64,000 bases of DNA from JBBAAS01 sp041658125. GTDB taxonomy: Bacteria > Patescibacteriota > Microgenomatia > UBA12405. Every line of letters starts with the position of its first letter. Position 1 is the first letter of the stretch. A program made the translations under genes and the position numbers. Of this stretch, positions 39,401-47,377 are shown piece by piece. The notes below the pieces were generated by a model. That model saw nothing but the letters and a program-made list of their open reading frames with translations, was not told the DNA's origin and searched no databases. The stretch covers positions 1 to 64,000 of the forward strand of contig JBBAAS010000002.1 of the NCBI GenBank assembly GCA_041658125.1, in the 5' to 3' direction.

Positions 39401-39851
39401 CGGTCATTGGGTTGTAAACAATTCTGGCTTTTTCGGAGGCAAAATTAACATTGGCTTCAGTCACACCCGGGACTTTTTTAAGGGATCTTTCAATCAACCC
39501 GGCACATGAAGAACAATGCATTCCACTCAAACTTAATAGTGCCACTTGAGTATTTGAAGAGGCGATAACTTTCAGGGGTAATTCTGAGTGCCCATTACTT
39601 TTGATGTTTACAGAACCGTCTTCTTGAGGAACAGCCGTATATCCGGACTCTTTAACATTGGCGACTAAATCGGTAACTTTTATTTTAAATGGATCAAAAT
39701 CGACCACCACCTGTTTGTTTTCTAAGGACGCCGCTACAGAAGTAACTCCTTTTTGATCTTTGAGACCCAAGGTTATCAACTTAGGGCATGAAGGACAGTG
39801 CATATCGGAAACCGATAAAATCACCTGCTTTGATTTTATTGTTTTTGCCAT
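36462..39851 (-). CDS. CopA-like copper P1B ATPase with two HMA domains and a long C-terminal domain
   Basis: 1129 aa from the ATG at 39851, five bases after the chaperone stop. Two N-terminal HMA domains (SDMHCPSCPK and SGMHCSSCAG), then the ATPase core: ILTGESLPVEK, ACPCALGLATPTS (Cys-Pro-Cys copper site), FDKTGTLTKG, EHPLAEA, GDGINDAPALTQ. After the last ATPase helix pair (NSLTLKLYRPG) there are about 300 extra residues: another transmembrane helix (APFAMVTIFLVVFVEFA) and a soluble, probably extracytoplasmic domain not found in ordinary CopA (750-850 aa). Copper export is expected; the extension has no name I recognise. Confidence 0.93.
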   Translation of the reverse strand: MAKTIKSKQVILSVSDMHCPSCPKLITLGLKDQKGVTSVAASLENKQVVVDFDPFKIKVTDLVANVKESGYTAVPQEDGSVNIKSNGHSELPLKVIASSNTQVALLSLSGMHCSSCAGLIERSLKKVPGVTEANVNFASEKARIVYNPMTAKVEDLIKGVENAGYKATMPGEKEEDQKEKRQHEISYWFSKFVMGFVLSLPMILFMAYDFTNAIPLKTTIMPYAGIVSLLLATPVLFYVGSNFFAGFWSALKMRTFSMDSLIAIGTGTAFTYSVYEFIKYLSETGSIIGLNGTKVPNLYFEVAAFLVTFVALGKFLEAKAKGKTSEAIEKLMGLAPKTARVMRNGQPIDIPVEQVVVDDIIVVRPGERIPVDGEVINGYSAVDESILTGESLPVEKQIGSKVYTASINKTGSFEFKTTKIGADTALSQIVKLIEDAQGSKAPIQGVADKISSIFVPVVIGIAILTFITWYFLLGATLTYSLLAFVAVIVIACPCALGLATPTSIMVGTGKGAKHGVLIKGGEPLEMAEKIKAIVFDKTGTLTKGKPEVTDFINYLPGDQTVLSILYSIEQKSEHPLAEAIVRYGQNTGAINYAIDDFQAIPGHGVKATVNGQIYFVGNRKLLEENQIPLTSGYDMERMENEGKTAMIIANKEKILGLIAVADQVKESSASVVAKLTKMGIEVYMITGDNRRTAEAIAKQVGITNVLAEVLPQNKAEEVKKLQDKGLKVAMVGDGINDAPALTQADLGIAMASGADIAMESGGIVIMTNDLNGVLTAISLSRETVGKIRQNMFFALFYNVLGIPIAARTLAFAGLILKPELAGLAMALSSVSVVTNSLTLKLYRPGKFNWISRLAPFAMVTIFLVVFVEFARFSSQMGGLEVQAKSGLAAYIQAAPATKTAINRVLVDNPSKIAFAENFPKLFVGIDKLPESIKLEEGSADLSGQGSVILGAKEAAMMKEEGLIRGVNSEIPDFFGLSKLKVVGILAPTGTILDEYHIFSKANLAGLTKAGDNLLVTETPLEDLKMFYLYDSNNVPQALASLINPAKTSYVIDGVTYLSTAIGYDEAKMMMEEKLFSKKYDTIKGLFGNNVIITGLPKKTLTSLDMMHFVPKIFRDSYQKSLAPGVTPTP

Positions 39852-39855
39852 AGTT

Positions 39856-40074
39856 TCAGTTGAGACTGGCGGTATAGCCAATTTCATGAATTGAATTTAT
39901 AAGCGCATCTGTTGAAGTTTTTTGTGGATCAAAGTTAACAACGACAGTCTTACTATCAAGTGATGCCGATGCTTCGGTAACACCATCAATTTCCAGTAAA
40001 GTTATTTTTATTAACTTAAGACAAGAATCGCAGTGCATATCGGGAACGCTAAGAGTGATATTTTGGTTTGACAT
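39856..40074 (-). CDS. HMA-domain copper chaperone, CopZ-like
   Basis: 72 aa, a single heavy-metal-associated domain. The metal loop is VPDMHCDSC near the N-terminus, and the ferredoxin-like beta-alpha-beta pattern ends IHEIGYTASLN. It would carry Cu(I) to the HMA domains of the ATPase encoded five bases downstream. Confidence 0.93.
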   Translation of the reverse strand: MSNQNITLSVPDMHCDSCLKLIKITLLEIDGVTEASASLDSKTVVVNFDPQKTSTDALINSIHEIGYTASLN

Positions 40075-40097
40075 ATTTAGTTAAAAATAATTAATAA

Positions 40098-41627
40098 TTA
40101 TTTACTACCTCCGCAAGTGGAGCCACCTCCGCCGCCACAACCACAACCTTTGGCGCCTGATCCGACTGGTTGGACTCCGGCAGCAGTTCCGGTTGAACCA
40201 CTGGCATCAACAATTTCGACAGTACCGGAAACCATACCCATCCAACAGCTGAACTTGTAGACTCCGGGTTTTGGAGAAGTAAATTCCTTAACTGATGTGG
40301 TGCCATCGACCAAATCGATTTGGCCGTCAAAGAGACTGCGGGACATAATGGCATTGGTACAGCCGCTTATATTGTTGGTAGCAATTTCCCATCTGGTAGG
40401 AGTGTTGGCACGCATACGAATTCGATTAGGTACATAACCACTTGAAGAGGCATCTATTTTGACTACCTGCTTGCCATTAACCATTGGAGGTAATTCACCT
40501 GCAGTTAGGGAAGTTTGAGCACTAGTCGGTGCTGAAATAAGATCGTTAACGTTGGAGATTCCTAGAACTGATAACTGTGAATTGATATTGAAGGCGGCGA
40601 AAAATAATACTAATAACCCTGCCACCATGGAAAATTGTTTTGATGACTTTGGATTACTGTGGAATTTAACACTGCTAAGACCAATGGCTAATAACCCCGG
40701 CACTGTACCAAGAGCAAACAGACCCATAATCAGTGCTCCTTGAAGTGGATTACCAGAGGCCAGAGCTAGAGCTTGAGCCGTAATAGTAAAACCGCAAGGT
40801 AAAAAGAAAGTTAGTGCACCCATAAGTAAAGGAGCAAACCGACCTCGGAAGTTTGATTCATCGGCGACTTTCCTGGTAATCGATTTAGGTAATCTAATTT
40901 GAAAATTACGAAGTGCTTTGACCCCGACCATTTGTAGACCAAGTAAAACCATGATGAGCGAAACCCCAATAACTAGTCCGGCAGAGACTATTGGAGATAA
41001 TCTAAAGAAGTTACCTGCCATACCTAAAATAGCACCAAAACCAGCATAACCCGCCACCCGACCAATGTTAAAGAGAAAGTGGGGCTCAGCTTTATTTAAG
41101 ATTGAGTCAGAGTCACTATAAGATGAGAGCCATTGTTTACTTAAAGACAAAATTATTCCACCAACCAAGGCGGCACAACTGGAAACTCCAGCCAATAATC
41201 CAAATAAGAAAAAAATGGGCAGAGATGACTGAGCGTTAACTGAAATTAATGAGGACAGACCTGTTTTTGAGAGAAAAATGTATCCAATGATAAAAGCGGC
41301 GGCGATAAATAATAAAGTGTATGGATTCGATGGTTCTTCATCCGGCATAGCACAATGACTATCAGTCGCAATTTGTGTAGATTTCTTAAATGGATTTGGA
41401 GAAAAGCGGTAACCATCTTCGGCAAAAATATTATTTAGATATTCCGGAGTAATTTTTTTATCCGCCTGATATTCAATTGTGACTGTTCCTTTTGAAAGTG
41501 AAACATCAACCATTTCCACCGAGTCCTCTTTAACTATTTTCTTTTCGATTAATATTTCGCAGGATGCGCAATGCATCCCCCGTACATAGTAGGTGGAGGT
41601 CGTGAGTGTTGGTTTTTGTTTTAACAT
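40098..41627 (-). CDS. HMA-TauE/DsbD-like membrane-cupredoxin fusion protein
   Basis: 509 aa with four parts. Residues about 10-75 are an HMA domain (RGMHCASCEIL). Residues about 105-375 hold the transmembrane module of the TauE/SafE (UreH/DsbD-like) type with SSCAALVGG and FFLPCGFT, the paired Cys-containing helices. Residues about 395-480 are a cupredoxin (SGCTNAIMSRSL and FSCWMGMVSG). The end is a Gly/Cys-rich tail (GCGCGGGGGSTCGG). It probably moves copper or electrons across the membrane. A perfect BlaI/CopY-type palindrome covers its start codon. Confidence 0.88.
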   Translation of the reverse strand: MLKQKPTLTTSTYYVRGMHCASCEILIEKKIVKEDSVEMVDVSLSKGTVTIEYQADKKITPEYLNNIFAEDGYRFSPNPFKKSTQIATDSHCAMPDEEPSNPYTLLFIAAAFIIGYIFLSKTGLSSLISVNAQSSLPIFFLFGLLAGVSSCAALVGGIILSLSKQWLSSYSDSDSILNKAEPHFLFNIGRVAGYAGFGAILGMAGNFFRLSPIVSAGLVIGVSLIMVLLGLQMVGVKALRNFQIRLPKSITRKVADESNFRGRFAPLLMGALTFFLPCGFTITAQALALASGNPLQGALIMGLFALGTVPGLLAIGLSSVKFHSNPKSSKQFSMVAGLLVLFFAAFNINSQLSVLGISNVNDLISAPTSAQTSLTAGELPPMVNGKQVVKIDASSSGYVPNRIRMRANTPTRWEIATNNISGCTNAIMSRSLFDGQIDLVDGTTSVKEFTSPKPGVYKFSCWMGMVSGTVEIVDASGSTGTAAGVQPVGSGAKGCGCGGGGGSTCGGSK

Positions 41628-41646
41628 ACTACATAGTGTAGTATGT
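41624..41646. promoter_or_regulatory. BlaI/CopY-type operator at the copper operon
   Basis: ACATACTACA-TAG-TGTAGTATGT, a palindrome with perfect 10-bp arms, overlapping the start codon at 41627. The core CTACA...TGTAG matches operators of the BlaI/MecI/CopY family. Confidence 0.85.
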
Positions 41647-41671
41647 GTCTAGAGTACTGTCAATGGGCAAA

Positions 41672-42616
41672 TTATTGGCAATGATCGGAAGTAGAAAATA
41701 CGTTACTTTGGGGGTGTATTGCAGTAACTAAAGGTTGGCTATTGGGAGTGACTAACAACTCAATACATTTAAGTAAATGCTGGCAATCATAAAAGATATT
41801 GGTGTTTTTCACAAACAATGCTCCGGATAAAATTACCATCAAAACTAACGAATAGTAAGCCATTGGTATTTTTAAAAACTGCTTCTTTTGACCTACTAAT
41901 ATTTTAATTCTTTCGCTTTGACTATTAAAATAACTCATGCCGGGCTCAAAATTTTGACTCTGAAACTTTAATAGAGCTGAGACTAAAGGTAACTTATTAT
42001 TTATTTTATCTTCAGAAAATTGATCCGAAGATACCTCAACTAAGGTTAAGTAGTTTTCGATTAACCAATTCTTTCCGGGAATAACTGGTAGAACTGATTT
42101 AACAAAATTAGCCACAAATATTTTCAGAGGATGCAAGTTGTTTTTGTGGTTTATTTCGTGTTCGATCATGGCACTTATTTCCTCTTGGTTGTGAGTTTTA
42201 AAAATAGCTGATGATATAAAAATCTTGGGTCTAAAAAATCCTAAAGTAAAAATAGAGATTTCACTTGATTTAAACCTAGAGAACTCCTTGGCCATACCAA
42301 CAATCTCAAGTTTATTTGCAATCGCTTTGGCCCCACCAGCACTTTTAATTGATTTAACTAGAGTTTTGATATATCTAATCATAAGTCCAATTAAAATTAT
42401 TCCCGGAACAACATTGAGTAAAAATAATTTGGAAGTTACCAACCCAATGAGGCTGTTGTCAAATTTTAAAGCATCCAATAAAAAGATTATTTGCATCATA
42501 AAAGCCGGAATGATCTTTTCCGAGGCAAAAACAAGCAGGGCAGTATAAAAAAGACCGGAAAAAGCAATTAAATAAAAATAAAGATTAGAAATTAAATTTA
42601 ATCTTTTGGAGTTCAT
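41672..42616 (-). CDS. M56 (BlaR1-like) membrane metallopeptidase
   Basis: 314 aa. Several transmembrane helices flank a cytoplasmic zinc protease with MIEHEINHKNNLHP (HExxH) and a downstream acidic segment (YLTLVEVSSDQFSEDK). The N-terminal sensor region is membrane-embedded and there is no beta-lactam-binding domain. It ends with a His/Cys-containing tail (SNVFSTSDHCQ). Paired with the BlaI-type gene by an ATGA overlap, it likely cleaves that repressor when metal is sensed. Confidence 0.88.
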   Translation of the reverse strand: MNSKRLNLISNLYFYLIAFSGLFYTALLVFASEKIIPAFMMQIIFLLDALKFDNSLIGLVTSKLFLLNVVPGIILIGLMIRYIKTLVKSIKSAGGAKAIANKLEIVGMAKEFSRFKSSEISIFTLGFFRPKIFISSAIFKTHNQEEISAMIEHEINHKNNLHPLKIFVANFVKSVLPVIPGKNWLIENYLTLVEVSSDQFSEDKINNKLPLVSALLKFQSQNFEPGMSYFNSQSERIKILVGQKKQFLKIPMAYYSLVLMVILSGALFVKNTNIFYDCQHLLKCIELLVTPNSQPLVTAIHPQSNVFSTSDHCQ

Positions 42617-42987
42617 TTATGTGATTCAAGATATTTCTTTAATAAAGTCATATCTTCTTTATTATTTTTGACGACATCAACAAAGTTGGCAATGGCTGTT
42701 TTTCCATAAGAATTAACCAAATCGCCAAAGATATCTTTTAAATTTGTTTCGACGAATACTTTTCGACATGAGACGGGTGAATAAAGATAGACTTTACCCT
42801 CCATTTTTCGCTTAAGTATTTTTCTTTCAGATAACCTCTTTAAAATCGTCATCACAGTGGTGTAGGCATAGCCCTCACCGAGTTGTTCCAAAACTTCGGC
42901 TGGCTTTAGCGGATTTTCTGTTTTCCAGATAATATCCATTATCTTTGTTTGGAGAGAACCGAGCATCTCTGTATTTACGTGCTTCAT
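42613..42987 (-). CDS. BlaI/MecI/CopY-family repressor
   Basis: 124 aa. Winged helix: LGSLQTKIMDIIW, NPLKPAEVLEQLGEGYAYTT, VMTILKRLSERKILKRKM, KVYLYSPV, then a dimerisation region. It lacks the C-terminal CxC pairs of copper-sensing CopY, so it is more BlaI-like and probably inactivated by the adjacent M56 protease. An operator (42988-43002) touches its start codon, and another controls the copper operon. Confidence 0.92.
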   Translation of the reverse strand: MKHVNTEMLGSLQTKIMDIIWKTENPLKPAEVLEQLGEGYAYTTVMTILKRLSERKILKRKMEGKVYLYSPVSCRKVFVETNLKDIFGDLVNSYGKTAIANFVDVVKNNKEDMTLLKKYLESHK

Positions 42988-43002
42988 ACTACATAGTGTA
43001 GC
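42988..43002. promoter_or_regulatory. BlaI-type operator at the repressor start
   Basis: ACTACATAGTGTAGC, CTACA-TAG-TGTAG palindrome directly before the ATG at 42987, matching the site at 41624-41646. It indicates autoregulation. Confidence 0.8.
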
Positions 43003-43051
43003 ACTTGAAAATAAAATATCAACAACAGGGGAAAAGATGGAGTAAAATAAG

Positions 43052-43672
43052 ATGATGAGAAAGTATTTGGGGTTGCTGGTTTTGACAGCAATATTGCTTG
43101 CCGGCTGTGTTAAAGAAAAAGAAACTGAAATAATGAAGGTGGGGACCGAAACGGGGAAATGTAAAGAAGAAGCGGTGGCGATTACCGGTTACGGAGATAA
43201 AGGAAAAAGATTAAGTAATTGTTTTGTTGAGTATCCGGGAGAACCGACAAGAGAAGATAAAAGTTACTATGTATTGGAAGATATTTGTGGGCAGTTTACC
43301 AAAGAATTTATGGAAAGGGTTTTAGAAAAGCCGGTAGTGAGGGTAGAGCCATCAAAGATTAACAGCCTTTATAATTGCAGTTATTATGTAAACGACAGCG
43401 GAGATTATGTAATGCTGGTGCTGGATTATTTAAAAGCGGAAAACCAAAAACTAGGGCATGAAGCGATAGGAAGAAGAGTGGAGGTGAGCGATAAAATCCC
43501 GATGAAAAATATGGTGGTGTGGCAAGAAGACGGAGCAATTAATTCGATTTATTTGGTGCTGGGAGAGGAAAAATTTATCAGCATTCAGCGATCGTCAACC
43601 AAGGCGTTAACCAATGAGGAAGATTTGAATTTGGCGGCAAAAATCGGAGAAACAATAAAAAACTACAAGTAA
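43052..43672 (+). CDS. Hypothetical lipoprotein
   Basis: 206 aa. Lipoprotein signal MMRKYLGLLVLTAILLAGC with a clear lipobox (LLAGC). The mature part has several Cys residues (KCKEE, NCFVEY, ICGQF, NCSYY) that may form disulfides outside the cell. No family recognised. TAAAAT lies just upstream of the ATG. It is divergent from the BlaI-M56 pair. Confidence 0.75.
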   Translation: MMRKYLGLLVLTAILLAGCVKEKETEIMKVGTETGKCKEEAVAITGYGDKGKRLSNCFVEYPGEPTREDKSYYVLEDICGQFTKEFMERVLEKPVVRVEPSKINSLYNCSYYVNDSGDYVMLVLDYLKAENQKLGHEAIGRRVEVSDKIPMKNMVVWQEDGAINSIYLVLGEEKFISIQRSSTKALTNEEDLNLAAKIGETIKNYK

Positions 43673-43751
43673 GCACCGGTGATTAGGAATAAAATTCAGC
43701 TAATTTTCAGAATTAACAAATAAACTTGAGTCATTAGAGATTATAAATAAA

Positions 43752-44192
43752 ATGAAAAGTACAAATATATTATTGGCGGTGTTAATTTTAATTTTAGTTG
43801 GTGGCGGAGCATTTTTCGCAGGGACAAAATATCAGCAAAGTAAAACACCACAAGTCGGAGCAAGAGGACAATTTGGAAACGGACAAACGGGAGGTAATAG
43901 ACAAGGAACGGGAATGAGAGGAGGAGCGGTTGTGGGAGAGATTCAAAGCCTGGACAGCAATACTTTAACAATAAAGACTCAAGATGGCGGTTCAAAAATA
44001 GTAATATTGTCAGATTTGACAAAAATTAATAAAGCGGCAGAAGCAACTAAAAATGATTTAATGACAGGACAGACGGTAAGCATATTTGGAACGGCTAACA
44101 CTGACGGAAGTGTGACGGCTCAAAACATTCAGCTAAATCCGATAATGCGAGCGCCGGGAAACAGCACCGGAACACCAACGCCGACAAAATAA
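43752..44192 (+). CDS. Membrane-anchored protein with DUF5666-like beta domain
   Basis: 146 aa. N-terminal transmembrane anchor (STNILLAVLILILVGGGAFF), a Gly/Gln/Arg-rich linker, then a small beta domain: VVGEIQSLDSNTLTIKTQDG and TVSIFGTANTDGSVTAQNIQ, the OB-like pattern of DUF5666. It ends with a Pro/Thr tail. Function unknown; such domains are common on cell-surface proteins of these bacteria. Confidence 0.75.
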   Translation: MKSTNILLAVLILILVGGGAFFAGTKYQQSKTPQVGARGQFGNGQTGGNRQGTGMRGGAVVGEIQSLDSNTLTIKTQDGGSKIVILSDLTKINKAAEATKNDLMTGQTVSIFGTANTDGSVTAQNIQLNPIMRAPGNSTGTPTPTK

Positions 44193-44212
44193 CTAGCTAG
44201 CCAATTTGGTAA

Positions 44213-44241
44213 TTGAAATTCGGGTTTAGTTCGGGTATAAT
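44213..44241 (+). promoter_or_regulatory. Promoter of the 35-aa membrane peptide and lipoprotein
   Basis: TTGAAA (44213-44218), 17 bases, TATAAT (44236-44241), six bases before the GTG at 44248. Both boxes and the leaderless spacing are clear. Confidence 0.6.
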
Positions 44242-44247
44242 AAGGCT

Positions 44248-44355
44248 GTGAAGGTAGCTACCGGATGGATTATTAAAGTAATTTTAGGGTTGGCTTTAAT
44301 TGACTGGATAGTGTTAAAAGATTTGGCAGGGACAATAACAAAGTTAATGGAGTAA
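44248..44355 (+). CDS. 35-residue single-helix membrane peptide
   Basis: GTG-initiated small gene. The peptide has a short basic start, one hydrophobic helix (GWIIKVILGLALIDWIVL) and an amphipathic end (KDLAGTITKLME). It has a full promoter at leaderless distance and lies directly before a lipoprotein gene. No family known; it could be a regulator or subunit of a membrane complex. Confidence 0.5.
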   Translation: MKVATGWIIKVILGLALIDWIVLKDLAGTITKLME

Positions 44356-44387
44356 AATAAGAATAAGTTATGGGTTTTGAATTTAAA

Positions 44388-45038
44388 ATGAAAAAACTAT
44401 TTCTAGGATTAGTAGTGGCAGGAGGAGCGATATTTTTAGGAGGGTGTACTTTGTTTAATAATTCCAAAACGGAAATTAAGGAAGAGATAAATTCAGAAGA
44501 GTTGACACAAACACAAAAACAGGAAGGAGGCCAAATGAGCTTGGGAGAAATTTTGGGGGGAAAGTCACAAAAGTGTAGTTGGACCGTTACAGACACAAAG
44601 GGAAATATGAACGGAATAATTTATGTGGATGGAAAAAATTTTAAACAAACAATTAAAATTGAAGGGCAGAATATGGAAAGTTATGTATTAAGCGACAGCA
44701 AGTGGTTGTATATGTGGAGCTCGGCAAATCCAAAAGTCGGAACAAAAATGCAAATTCCTGACCAAACTAAGGGCGGGGAAACGGCAACTTTGGGAGCGGC
44801 AATTGATTGGCAGAAAAAATATGACTATAAGTGTGAAGGATGGACGCCAACGGGAAAAGAGTTTGAATTGCCAGTGGGAACAGTATTTAGCGATTTATCA
44901 AAACAACTACAGAGCCTGACAGGCACTCCCGGCTTTTCAATGGACGAGGTTAAAAAGAAAACATGTGAATTTTGCCAACAAATAGGAACAGAAGCGGAGA
45001 AAAAAAGTTGCCTTGAAGAGTCCGGGTGTAACCAATAG
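44388..45038 (+). CDS. Hypothetical lipoprotein with Cys-rich C-terminus
   Basis: 216 aa from the ATG at 44388. Signal MKKLFLGLVVAGGAIFLGGC has a lipobox (FLGGC). The mature domain is beta-rich (CSWTVTDTKGNMNGIIYVDG, WLYMWSSANPKVGTKMQIPD) and ends with a paired-Cys segment (KTCEFCQQIG, KSCLEESGC). No family assigned. It precedes the GT-C glycosyltransferase gene by 19 bases and may share its transcript. Confidence 0.75.
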   Translation: MKKLFLGLVVAGGAIFLGGCTLFNNSKTEIKEEINSEELTQTQKQEGGQMSLGEILGGKSQKCSWTVTDTKGNMNGIIYVDGKNFKQTIKIEGQNMESYVLSDSKWLYMWSSANPKVGTKMQIPDQTKGGETATLGAAIDWQKKYDYKCEGWTPTGKEFELPVGTVFSDLSKQLQSLTGTPGFSMDEVKKKTCEFCQQIGTEAEKKSCLEESGCNQ

Positions 45039-45057
45039 GATTTGGTAGAATTGGAAA

Positions 45058-46269
45058 GTGAAAAAATATGTTTTTTGGGGGGTAGTGATCGCATTTTTTG
45101 TGTTTCTAAGGTGTTGGAAGATTGAAGAAAGAATTAATTTTTCGATGGATCAAGGAGAGTCCCTGTTAAAAGTGAGAGAGTTATGGAAAAATAGGGAATT
45201 GACACTATTGGGTCCGCCAAGTTCGTTGACGGTATTTGGCAGGCAGTTCTTTTTCGGACCAATGGTTTATTACCTGTTGATGGGAATAATGCTTTTAGCT
45301 AATTGGCAACCGATCAGAGGAGCAGTGATATTGGTACTGTTAAATTTGGGGTCGATGATATTTTTATATCTGGGGGTAAAAAAACTAATAAATAAGGAGG
45401 TGGCAAGATTAAGCTGTCTTTTGTGGGTTTTTTGCCCGGCAAGTATTGATTATTCAAATAATTTATGGAACCCAAGCTTAATGTTGCTGATAATACCAGT
45501 GGCAATATATTTCTTTGCCTTAACAGCAAAGAGAGGAAAATTTTTTGATTTTGGATTATTAGGATTAAGTTTAGGGGTAGGGTTACAGCTTCATTTTCAA
45601 GTGGCAATACTGATTGGACTGACGGCGTTTTTCGTAATTATTAGAAAAGAAGGAAAGGGGATATTTTGGTATTGCCTGGGTTTAATAATTGGATATGCTC
45701 CATTACTTCTGTTTGATATAAGAAATAATTTTTACAACGTAGAAACAATGTGGTTGTGGTTGAATGAGGGGAATAAAACGAGATTGACGTTATCTGATCA
45801 TTATTTTTTAAGTTGGTGGCCAATAATAATAATTGGCTTGGGATGGTTGGGTAAAAAGTACCGATACGTAGGTATAATAACGATAATTGTTTTGATGGTA
45901 ATGGCAGGAAAAACTTTAACAAGAAGCCAAGCTAAAGGAATGCCTGATTTTTGGAATTATAAAGACTTAAAGAAAACGGAAGAAATTATATCGGAACAAA
46001 AAAATGAGAAGGATTTTAATATAGTTAATTTACTATCCGGAGATACAAGGTTTTACCCCCTGAGATATTTATTAACGATTAAGGATATAAAACCGATGCC
46101 GGTCAACAAGTACAGTGAAGCAGAACAGTTGTGGGTGATAGCAGATAATAATCAAAAGGTGACGGATAATCCGGTTTGGGAAATCAGTAGTATGGGAAAA
46201 AGTAAAATCAGTAACGTTTGGCAAATAAATGAAAAAGTAAATTTATATAAGTTGATGAAAGACAAATAA
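45058..46269 (+). CDS. GT-C type membrane glycosyltransferase
   Basis: 403 aa, GTG start. About eight to nine transmembrane helices; the first extracytoplasmic loop carries the acidic residue typical of GT-C enzymes (NFSMDQGESLLKVR). Later LWVFCPASIDYSNNLWNPSL resembles the GT39/ArnT/dolichyl-phosphate-mannose group. The C-terminal about 100 residues are soluble. It would transfer a sugar from a lipid carrier to a surface molecule. Acceptor unknown. Confidence 0.78.
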   Translation: MKKYVFWGVVIAFFVFLRCWKIEERINFSMDQGESLLKVRELWKNRELTLLGPPSSLTVFGRQFFFGPMVYYLLMGIMLLANWQPIRGAVILVLLNLGSMIFLYLGVKKLINKEVARLSCLLWVFCPASIDYSNNLWNPSLMLLIIPVAIYFFALTAKRGKFFDFGLLGLSLGVGLQLHFQVAILIGLTAFFVIIRKEGKGIFWYCLGLIIGYAPLLLFDIRNNFYNVETMWLWLNEGNKTRLTLSDHYFLSWWPIIIIGLGWLGKKYRYVGIITIIVLMVMAGKTLTRSQAKGMPDFWNYKDLKKTEEIISEQKNEKDFNIVNLLSGDTRFYPLRYLLTIKDIKPMPVNKYSEAEQLWVIADNNQKVTDNPVWEISSMGKSKISNVWQINEKVNLYKLMKDK

Positions 46270-46285
46270 AAAGTGATAGAGAAGA

Positions 46286-47338
46286 TTAGGGGCTGAAAAT
46301 ACCGCGATTGAGATTTTCGTGGGTAATTGAGGGAGTAACACGAAGAAACTTGGCTTTTTGATGAAGTTCGGGGATGTTAAAAGCGCCGCAGTAGGAAAGG
46401 CCGGAACGGATACCCATTTCCAATTTTTGAAGAGTGTCAGCAATCGGACCAGTAGACGGAACTAAGCCTTCAATACCTTCGACATAACTTGTATATTCTG
46501 CCGATTTATCGGCAGGATTTTGGGCTAATTGACTAAGTTTTTCAGTTTTAGAAGTAGAGCCATTGTAGGTTTTGTAGGGCTGACCATTAACCTCAACCGG
46601 CTTACCGGCAGACTCATCGGCTCCGGCAAGTAGAAAACCGGTAGAGATAGCGTCAGCACCAGCAGCCAGAGCTTTGACGATATCGCCAGAGTTTTTAGTA
46701 CCGCCGTCGGCAATAAGAGGTCGATTAAATTCCCGGGCCGCTTTGGCGGTCTCGAGAATGGCAGTAATTTGAGGAACACCACAGCCGGTAGTCATTCGAG
46801 TGGTACAAATGGAACCGGGACCGACACCAACCCGAACAGCATCGGCACCGGCATCATAGAGGTCATAAGCGCCGTTATAGGTACCAACGACACCAGCAAT
46901 AATTTCCAAATCGGGATAACGTTTTTTGACGTCCTGAAGAAAAGTGAGACAAGATTCCTGATGGCCGTGAGCAATGTCAATAGTAATAGCCCGAATGCCG
47001 AGAGAATAAAGTAAATCAACCCGGGCGTGTTCCAGAGGCTTAATACCAACAGCAGGAATAGTCAAAAAACCGGCGTCTAAAATTTGCTTGATTTCCGCGG
47101 CCTGAATGGGCGGTGGGGCAAAACGGGGGTAAAAACTAGTACCGCCATATTTGGCCATAGAAACAGCCAGATTGACTCCAGTGACACAGTCCATATTTTC
47201 AGCAATCAGGGGAAAATCGATGGCGATTTTGGGAGTTAAATGAGTTTTAAGAGAAATTTGACTGCGGGAAGAAACCCTAGAACGCTGTGGTTCCAAAAGG
47301 ACGTCAGAAAAAGTTAAAGCCAAAGGAAAATCAGTCAT
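46286..47338 (-). CDS. IMP dehydrogenase/GMP reductase family protein without CBS domains
   Basis: 350 aa from the ATG at 47338; the longer frame would run into the divergent pepF gene. TIM barrel with LTFSDVLLEPQRS, AENMDCVTG, DIAHGH, the catalytic loop RVGVGPGSICTTRMTTGCG (Cys) and LIADGG. The flap region keeps IMPDH-like EGIEGLVPSTGPI and RSGLSYCG, while PYKTYNGSTSKTE is GMPR-like. The CBS pair found in most IMPDHs is absent, which gives the length of a GuaC. The reaction (IMP to XMP or GMP to IMP) is left open. Confidence 0.88.
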   Translation of the reverse strand: MTDFPLALTFSDVLLEPQRSRVSSRSQISLKTHLTPKIAIDFPLIAENMDCVTGVNLAVSMAKYGGTSFYPRFAPPPIQAAEIKQILDAGFLTIPAVGIKPLEHARVDLLYSLGIRAITIDIAHGHQESCLTFLQDVKKRYPDLEIIAGVVGTYNGAYDLYDAGADAVRVGVGPGSICTTRMTTGCGVPQITAILETAKAAREFNRPLIADGGTKNSGDIVKALAAGADAISTGFLLAGADESAGKPVEVNGQPYKTYNGSTSKTEKLSQLAQNPADKSAEYTSYVEGIEGLVPSTGPIADTLQKLEMGIRSGLSYCGAFNIPELHQKAKFLRVTPSITHENLNRGIFSP

Positions 47339-47377
47339 AGATAATTTAAGTCTAGCAGAAATTGATAAAATAGACCG

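Noticed and set aside
41672..42987. Beta-lactam resistance sensor pair
   Set aside because: The M56 protein has no penicillin-binding sensor domain, and the operators sit on copper genes.
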